DNA of 64,000 nt, from positions 8,104,437 to 8,168,436 of the forward strand of contig OU342636.1 of the NCBI GenBank assembly GCA_910589415.1, given 5' to 3'. Made by a program: the position numbers and the translations under genes. The notes under the pieces were generated by a model, which saw only the letters and a program-made list of their open reading frames with translations, did not search any database and had not been told where the DNA came from. Shown here one piece after another: positions 57,333 to 64,000 of the stretch (positions are counted from its first letter, which is position 1; every line of letters begins with the position of its first letter). Source of the DNA: Malachius bipustulatus. Its lineage: Eukaryota > Arthropoda > Insecta > Coleoptera > Melyridae.

Positions 57333-58107
57333 GTAAGTTAGAACCTGCGGTGATATTTCATATCGACCTACGCATCGGATCAATTTTTAATTTCTACAAG
57401 TGGCACACCTGGAATAACGCCGTAAAATTGTTGTAAATCATGTTATGTTAAATGCAAGCGGGCGAGCGAGCTTGTAAGAGAGGCATTGTGACGATTGAAG
57501 TAAGTCTATTATTGATGCAGTTGTTGTTATCACGTCTGTATCGTTGCAGATAAAAATATTATTAGCCAGGTGATTTTTTCCGAGTAAAATTAATCCCTGT
57601 AATTAATTGAAGTGAGCCGCTTGATTCGAAATGCCGAACTTGTCTGAAGGTTTTTATTTATTTATCTTTGAAAGAGGAAACCGCATCAGTCTTAACACTT
57701 AGATAGTTATAGTTTCATAGTAACTCATTAGCACGTACACAGTGCCTCCCAAAAGCAACGGATAAATTATATAAAATAGTTGGCAAAATGAAAAAAGAAA
57801 ATGCAAAAAAACGTTTACTGCGATTCTTAAATTTCCATCCGGGAGAGTATTTTTCAACCCCACACCTTCTCACCCTTAAGGGGTAGCAAATCCATCTTTG
57901 GAATTTCAAATGTGACCAAGTACTCTTGCGATACCTTGATTAATAGATTCTTTTATAACGAACACAACAAAAGAAAAATTGTCTAAATCGGCTGATAAAG
58001 AATGACGAAGAAATTACCAAAATGTGTTAGTTTCCAGACTTTCCATAAGGGTAATTTTCATCTATACAAAATGCACTTTGTACAAAAACTTATCAATGTT
58101 TGTATAT
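57333..58107. other. Unassigned DNA
   Basis: 57737 begins CAGTGCCTCCCAAAAGCAAC after GTACA, like the tip of another CAGTG palindrome, but no inverse partner was found. Confidence 0.35.
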
Positions 58108-58295
58108 GGGCCCATTAAGTTAACGGGTATATTTCCTGAACTATTTTTACAGCTAATATCGACGTCACATTACTTTCATTCTCATTTTTGTATTTCCTTC
58201 CATGCCAAGAATCCCTAAATTGCTATATTTTCGACCTAGAGTCAATACTTTTTCTATAAACGGCCCCAGAAATCTACCCGTTAACTTAATGAGCC
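58108..58295. mobile_element. Small MITE with 21-bp inverted ends
   Basis: GGGCCCATTAAGTTAACGGG (from 58108) is mirrored by CCCGTTAACTTAATGAGCC ending at 58295. No coding capacity and no obvious target duplication. Confidence 0.6.
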
Positions 58296-58444
58296 TTTAT
58301 AATACACACTGCTTGTCTTTTCCGATTAGGCAACATTTTGTTTTAATGGTACCATCAAAAAGCTAAATTGCTATTACTGGGAAACTTAGAATACTCATTG
58401 GATGATGGAAGTGAATACACAGTACCTATACTCAAAAAGTTATA

Positions 58445-59322
58445 CAGGGTTATTCACGGTATACACCACGGAAGTTTATGGCCGTGTCTCTGGATTTTAG
58501 AATCTTTTTATTTTTGGAGTGGATAGAGACCCGGCAGAGGTACGTTTTAAAATTAAATTCACAATGTACAGGGTGTCCCAAAAGCATGAAACATATCAAA
58601 GTTATGTTTTTTTAAATGGAATGCTCCTATGTTATTGCATTTTCAGATTGTCTGAGAAGAGAAAATAAGATTGACTTTTACAGTTGGTGTTTAAATACAG
58701 AAGTTTGTGAGTTATAAACAAGTGAAAATCGTCATTTTTCAAGTTCAAGGCCCTGTACAAGGAAAACGGCTTAGGATAGAGAAAAACGGCTTACATGTCT
58801 CTATTTTAACTTTTCATGTACTATCCAATTGATGTAAATGGAATGTTTATATTGATAAACAATTTGAAAAATTCTGAGATTTCTCCACGCTTCGAGAAAT
58901 AAAAAAATCAAAGAAAGTACAAATGTTTCTATACCATAGGATAGTACATGAAAAGTTAAAATAGGGACATGTAAGCCGTTTTTCTCTATCTTGAACCGTT
59001 TTCGTTGTACAGGGCCTTGAACTTCAAAAATTACGATTTTCACTTGTTTATAGCTCAAAAACTTCTGAATTTAAACACCAACTGTAAAAGCCAATCTTAT
59101 TTTCTCTTCTCAGACAATCTAAAAATGCAATAACATAGGAGCATTCCATTTAAAAAAAAACATAACTTTGATATGTTTCATGCTTTTGGGACACCCTGTA
59201 CATTATGAATATAATTTTAAAACGTACCTCTGCCGGGTCTCTATCCACTCCAAAAATAAAAAGATCTTAAAATCCAGAGACACGGCCATAATCTTCCGTG
59301 GCGTATACCGTGAACAACCCTG
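58445..59322. mobile_element. Concentric palindrome: family A core in a second, unrelated shell
   Basis: Shell arms 58445-58568 and 59199-59322 are 124 bp each (CAGGGTTATTCACGGTATAC and inverse), flanked by TATA. The core 58569-59198 has ends CAGGGTGTCCCAAAAGCATG and inverse. The core matches that at 10418-11048, but the shells share no sequence beyond the tips. The right tip abuts the next palindrome as CCCTG-TATA-CAGGG. Confidence 0.85.
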
Positions 59323-59326
59323 TATA

Positions 59327-60744
59327 CAGGGTGTCCCATAATATGTGGGCAATCTCCCGGATTTGGGTAAATTTCGTAAAAATAAATGAAAAAATAGCTA
59401 TATAATTAATTCCTCAGAGACACCCCTACAAAGATATTAGCTGTTGAAGTTGAGGGTTGAAAATCAATTTTTTGCAATAACTTTTTTATTTCTTGACCGA
59501 TTTTGATAATTTTTGGTTTTATTTTGTATTATTTTGGACTGTTTAGAATAGTGTTTCATAATCTTTGGTAGCACATACATAGACCTCGGGATGGCATAAC
59601 CCCCTCATTCACTTGAAAGAAAACAATAAAAATAATAATTTTACAGTTTTTTAAGGTTAATTTTCTTTTTATTTGACATTTTTTACATAAAAAATGTATC
59701 TTTATTTATTTCGATAGAGCGAACCGTTATCGAGATAAACGTCCTTCTAATAAGTGATGCGTCGCAGGAACTTTCTAAATTTCAAGTAAATTTTAACAAG
59801 ATGGCTGACCTATGACAGTAAATTGAGCAGGAAACAAAACAATAACTTAATTAAATACACGTCAAATAGTGTCAAAGATTTTATTTCATGCAGATTCAAT
59901 TCTAACTGATTTTAAAATGAGTTACAAAAACGCTGAATACGCAGAAAATCAGTTACAATAGGACCAGAATAACTTGGCCTCTGGTTCTGAGAATTATACT
60001 GTTGAATACGGGTTGTATTAGAAATGTGCTGTATTGGTCATTGCAGATTTCAGGCGTGGCTATAGCAGGGTATAGGTAGTCCAGTTAATAATTTGTAAAA
60101 GTTTTCCAGATATTGCAGGTAAAAGGCAAAACGGCCTCCTCAAACGGCCAACTTATTTTGGACGTATTGTAGAATTGAATCTGCATGAAATGAAATCTTT
60201 TGACACTGACGTGTATTTAATTAAGTTATTGTTTTGTTTCCTGCTCAATTTACTGTCATAGGTCAGCCATCTTGTTAAAATTTACTTGAAATTTAGAAAG
60301 TTGCTGCGACGCATCACCTATTAGAAGGACGTTTATCTCGATAACGGTTCGCTCTATCGAAATAAATAAAGATACATTTTTTACGTAAAAAATGTCAAAT
60401 AAAAAGAAAATTAACCTTAAAAAACTGTAAAATTATTATTTTTATTGTTTTCTTTCAAGTGAATGAGGGGGTTATGCCATCCCGATGTCTATGTATATGC
60501 TACCAAAGATTAAGAAACACTATTCTAAACAGTCCAAAATAATACAAAATAAAACCAAAAATTATCAAAATCGGTCAAGAAACAAAAAAGTTATTGCAAA
60601 AAATTGATTTTCAACCCTCAACTTCAACAGCTAATATCTTTGTAGGGTTGTCTCTGAGGAATTAATTTTATAGCTATTTTTTGATTTATTTTTACGAAAT
60701 TTACCCAAATCCGGGAGATTGCCCACATATTATGGGACACCCTG
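59327..60744. mobile_element. 1.4-kb palindromic element with ~580-bp arms
   Basis: CAGGGTGTCCCATAATATGT at the left is mirrored at 60744 and TATA flanks both sides. Arms 59327-59912 and about 60161-60744 pair almost throughout (GAATGAGGGGGTTATGCCAT, GATAACGGTTCGCTCTATC). A unique ~250-bp centre remains, with no recognisable protein. Arm divergence is low, so it is probably recent. Confidence 0.85.
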
Positions 60745-60799
60745 TATATGTATAAGCTGGTAAAGCCTCCGAGGTGAACTAATTAACAACAATTATTTT

Positions 60800-61200
60800 G
60801 TTTATTAGTGCAGAAAATCCTCAGTAGCCCGATCATAGAATTTAGCTTCAATAAGACGATGCGCCTCCACATTATGTGCGAACAGTTCGGGATATCTCGA
60901 TCAAATAGTAACCTTTGTATTTGTATTTTTGAGGGTGATTATAAGTTACTGCGACCTAAAAGATCTATTGTATCCCCTCTACTTTGCTTCACCTGGTGTA
61001 TAGTAACCTTTTAGGTGGATTGGCAGATGGGGACCTACAGAATGAGCAGCAAGATGCAAGATCACCAGATCTCTCTTTGGATTATTGCCTCTAGAGGGCT
61101 ATTTAAAATCTAAAGTTAATTTTAATAGAGCTGTGAATATTGAGGCGTTAGACTAAAAAAAATTGTCAAGAGATCGCTTCAAACACCCCAGAAAATGCTT
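60800..61200 (+). pseudogene. DDE transposase remnant, Tc1/mariner-like
   Basis: DDAPPHYVRTVRD (60855-60895) matches the second catalytic Asp block (QDGAPPHY), RWIGRWGPTE (61012-61043) the following strand, and ARSPDLS-LDYCL (near 61059-61090) the third catalytic block PDLSPLDYYLWG, followed by GYLKSKVNF. Frameshifts and stops are present, and an 84-bp insert (60917-61000) lies between the two halves. The type RWIGR.GP...ARSPDLSPLD is known from insect IS630/Tc1/mariner-like transposases. It sits 60-450 bp right of a CAGGGTG palindrome, so it may derive from an autonomous relative. Confidence 0.7.
60917..61000. repeat. 84-bp insert with 11-bp direct repeats inside the transposase
   Basis: TAGTAACCTTT occurs at 60906-60916 and 61001-61011, exactly where the transposase similarity pauses and resumes. 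Insert origin unknown; no inverted ends. Confidence 0.5.
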
Positions 61201-61492
61201 TCTCAATTTTTACTCATAATTATTATCTTCGTCATTTTTTATCAACCGATTTTGGCACTTTTTCTTTTATTGTATTCGGTATAAGAAAATCCATTAATCA
61301 AGGTTTCGTAAGAGGTACTTACTTTGCCATTTGACAATATGAAAATTGTCAATTTGAAAAATAACAATTTAAAAATAACAGTCAACGTGTTTTTCCATTT
61401 TCTTTTTTCTCTTAAGTATACCAATCATTTCATACCGGGTGGCTGACCATATCTCTCTGTACATAGGACATTACTTAATAATGCAACTAATA

Positions 61493-62255
61493 CAGGCTGA
61501 TTCATAATATGTGCACAGGACTTCAGGATGAGGTAGCTCGTTCAAAAATATGAAAAAAAGTTCCTATTAATATGGGTCCACAAACCAACCATTTTCGAGA
61601 TACAGGGTGTCAAAAAAAAAATATTATTTTAAGTTTTTTGACGATATCTCAGGAACTGTTTGATATACAGAACCCAGATTTTGTACACATCTTGTCATTA
61701 ATATTATCTACGTTAAGAGGGCAAATGAAAAAATGTGACAATGAAAAAAAAAATAAATAAAATAAGTGATGTTTTTGTTCCCAACAAAACATTTTGCCAA
61801 TTTTATGTTTTTCATCATAAAATTGCCGTTTTTCTCGATAACAGTTCACGTTAGAGTATTTCACCAAGACAACCTTTTTTATGTAGATAACATTGACAGT
61901 TTAAAATTTGCTTCCACAATGCCATTTTTTGCAGTGTCCTAGAAATCAGGGGCAAAAAATTTCAAACAACCCCAAAATCTCCGCCACTGCCATATGAAAT
62001 AAATTTAGTCAGAGCTCAAAAAGTAAATAATATTAATGATAAGATGTGTATAAAAATTTAGAACAAAATTTACAAAAAATAAAATAACTGAAAGGGTTCC
62101 TGAGAAATCGTCAAAAAACAGAAATTTTTTTTTCTTGACACCATGTATCTCGAAAATGGTAGGTTTGCGGACCCATTGTAATAGGAACTTTTTTTCATAT
62201 TTTTGAACGAGCTATCACATCCTGAAATTCTGCGCACATATTATGAATCACCCTG
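61493..62255. mobile_element. Concentric palindrome with 110-bp shell arms
   Basis: Shell arms 61493-61602 and 62146-62255, 110 bp each (CAGGCTGATTCATAATATGT and inverse), with TA on both sides. The core 61603-62145 has ends CAGGGTGTCAAAAA and TTCTTGACACCATG and its own internal pairing (CAGGAACTGTTTGATATACA region). No coding capacity. Confidence 0.85.
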
Positions 62256-62298
62256 TACATTAATAAGAATACGTCCAAAATACTTTGACAATAGGAAA

Positions 62299-62364
62299 AT
62301 ATAATGCGGCGAAAAGGGCCTTGGTGGCCTAGTCGCTTGGGGTGCACCACCCCGACCCACCATA
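62299..62364 (+). mobile_element. 66-bp insert with 14-bp target duplication, tRNA-like A box
   Basis: TTGACAATAGGAAA occurs at 62285-62298 and 62365-62378. The insert contains TGGCCTAGTCG, which fits the tRNA A-box consensus, and a GGGGTGCACCACCCC hairpin. No B box. It may be a truncated SINE or tRNA-derived retroposon. Confidence 0.55.
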
Positions 62365-62378
62365 TTGACAATAGGAAA

Positions 62379-63069
62379 CAATTAATTTTGTTAACATGGA
62401 AACTATTTTGTATTACTAGGCAATGTCCTATATATACATTCCTTTGGTGATCTGATAAAACAAGAGGTAAAGAGTAAATTAACCCCAACATGCACTATAC
62501 AAAACTCAATAGATTTTGAGATATTTCGATTTTCAACTTTTCTTAAAAAAAATGGTTTCAGATGTCTTGAAATGTAATTTTCAAAAAATCTACTTTAACT
62601 TTTTGATTTTTTTTTGCTGGAATACTTGTCCAATACTATGCTTCCTTCTGGAATAAAACATATCCTGAAGTATTTCGATCGTGTGAAAATTTCAAAGAAA
62701 AACTTTCACAAACTATTTTTTTTAAATAAGATTTAAAAGTTTTTACAAGTTATTTTCGCAAAATTGTCAAGACACCTTGCGTACAAATTGTTTTAAAAAC
62801 TTCCCTAGTGTATAGTAGCGATCTAACAAGGTACGAATCTTGTACAAGAATAACAGAATCTCCCCGCTATGTACCGTTACCGAGGAACAAATCCTTAAAT
62901 CGGGACGTTTTAAAAAAAATACGGCCCTGAACGGGGGTCTTAAAATTCTCGGATCCGGTCCATTTTCAATAGGTCGTATTTGGGGGTCCCGAGCTTCGTC
63001 CCTACCAAGTTTCGTCCCGATCGGTAAAACTTTCAGACACTTCAGAAAAAAACAAACAAAAATCTTTTC
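62379..63069. other. Unassigned DNA
   Basis: 62840-63050 has unusual composition for the area (GGGACG, GGGGGTCCCGAGC) but no open frame I trust. Confidence 0.35.
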
Positions 63070-64000
63070 TTTTTTTTTTTTTTTTTTTTATTCTAAATTT
63101 AATATGTTATGTATTTTTTCCCTTGTGCAGTTGATCAGCCAGGTCCCAATGTGTTTGGAGAATGCATGCTTATTCACTAGTACTTTCAGGCTAGGTGGTA
63201 TACTATTATGCATTTTTGGTGCTAAATGTAGATGGCATCTTTTACCGATTTCTTTTTTCGCGCGTCTAATAACCAACAAACTATTTTCCCTCGCCCTGGT
63301 ATTTTTATCGCGCTCTATTTTCTCGGTGCAGTGTATGACTTTTTTTTGGTAAATGAGTAGTGCTCTCGCATAAATTTGTCTTATGTCAAATAATCTAGCT
63401 TCTTGATAAAGCTGCTCACTTGGGTACCTAATCTCTCTATTGAATATTATTTTTAAAAACCTTTTCTGTATATTTTCTAATGATTTCAATTTGTTAATTC
63501 TCACGCCCCCCCAACCCAATATTCCATACTGCAAATGAGTTTCTATCAGTGCTTGATACACAGTTTTTAAATTATTTATGTCCAAATACTTTTTTAGTAT
63601 TTTAAACTTGAATAGAAGGCATCGGAGCTTTTGTTTAATATAATCTATCTGCTTATCCCAACGTAAATGCTTATCTCAATATAGATTCCCAGATATTTTA
63701 CTTCGTTCTCACCATTTATTGTAATATTTTCTTTGTCAAACTCTACACATATATTTTGAAAGGTTGGCAATTGGTCTTTATATAATGAAAAGGGTACATA
63801 ATTTGTTTTATCCCAGTTAATGGTCAATAGTTTACTATCGAACCAAGTTTTGATCATCCCAAGATCTGCACCCACCTCACTCTTGACCTTCTCCCAGCTC
63901 TCCGCTCTGTAAAAAATCGCTGTGTCATCAGCGAACGCTATCACATCACCACCTAGGGGTATTTGGAATAGATTATTTACATAAATTGTGAATAATAATG
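63070..64000 (-). mobile_element. LINE 3' part with poly-A tail, runs off the window
   Basis: A T-run on the plus strand (63070-63089) is the poly-A tail. Leftward reading shows the reverse-transcriptase catalytic AFADDTAIF (near 63935), DSKLLTINWDKTNYV, VKYLGIYIE (near 63690), QYGILGWGG (near 63520), ENIQKRFLKIIF and a C-terminal LPPSLK-type block, ending near 63088. One frame break occurs near 63600-63640. The 5' part lies outside the window. The clade is uncertain. Confidence 0.75.

Noticed and set aside
62299..62364. A real tRNA gene
   Set aside because: Only an A-box-like string is present. There is no B box, acceptor stem or anticodon arm.

Overview
This window looks like nuclear DNA of an insect with a large, repeat-rich genome. 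The evidence is spliced genes with GT-AG introns, an AT-rich background, at least a dozen non-LTR retrotransposon (LINE) copies from several clades, and many inverted-repeat DNA transposons whose ends read CAGGGTG...CACCCTG next to TA or TATA. The order cannot be fixed from sequence alone; a beetle or hemipteran would fit. Nothing is bacterial or viral: there is no operon, CRISPR, rRNA or recognisable tRNA gene.

Host genes. One gene can be fully built: a minus-strand C2H2 zinc-finger protein of 549 residues in five coding exons (20903 down to 3645) with 11 fingers. Its 15-kb first intron (5364-20327) is filled with transposons: a LINE (6082-8990), an older LINE 3' end split by a concentric palindrome (10213-11500), a broken R1-type LINE (12285-15705), a reverse-oriented LINE scrap (15706-16297) and an almost intact CR1-like LINE (16750-20136). 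A second gene is only hinted at on the plus strand: a GC-rich putative first exon ending at 37713, and two short signal-peptide exons at 53151-53326 and 53763-53817. Nothing between them could be joined with certainty.

Transposon layers. 25011-34683 is a set of nested insertions. Palindrome E2 is split 16 bp from its left end by palindrome S1. S1 is split by LINE H and by an R2-group LINE with a C-terminal nuclease, and it also carries a piggyBac-like scrap. LINE H is split at its reverse-transcriptase YVDD motif by a younger LINE and also carries a 246-bp insert. Elsewhere (10295-11171, 34917-36385, 40736-43118, 49580-50327, 58445-59322, 61493-62255) palindromes sit inside the exact centre of other palindromes, with shell arms of equal length on the two sides. 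A DDE transposase remnant of the Tc1/mariner-like group lies beside such elements at 60800-61200 and is a candidate relative of their mobilising enzyme.

Other content. There is a 650-bp tandem repeat (54083-55640), several small MITEs, one of them with a 9-bp target duplication (52166-52416), a LINE flanked by 194-bp direct repeats (45561-47650), and LINE 3' fragments at 1545-2790, 43990-44185, 48970-49219, 51460-52080, 55700-56960 and 63070-64000.
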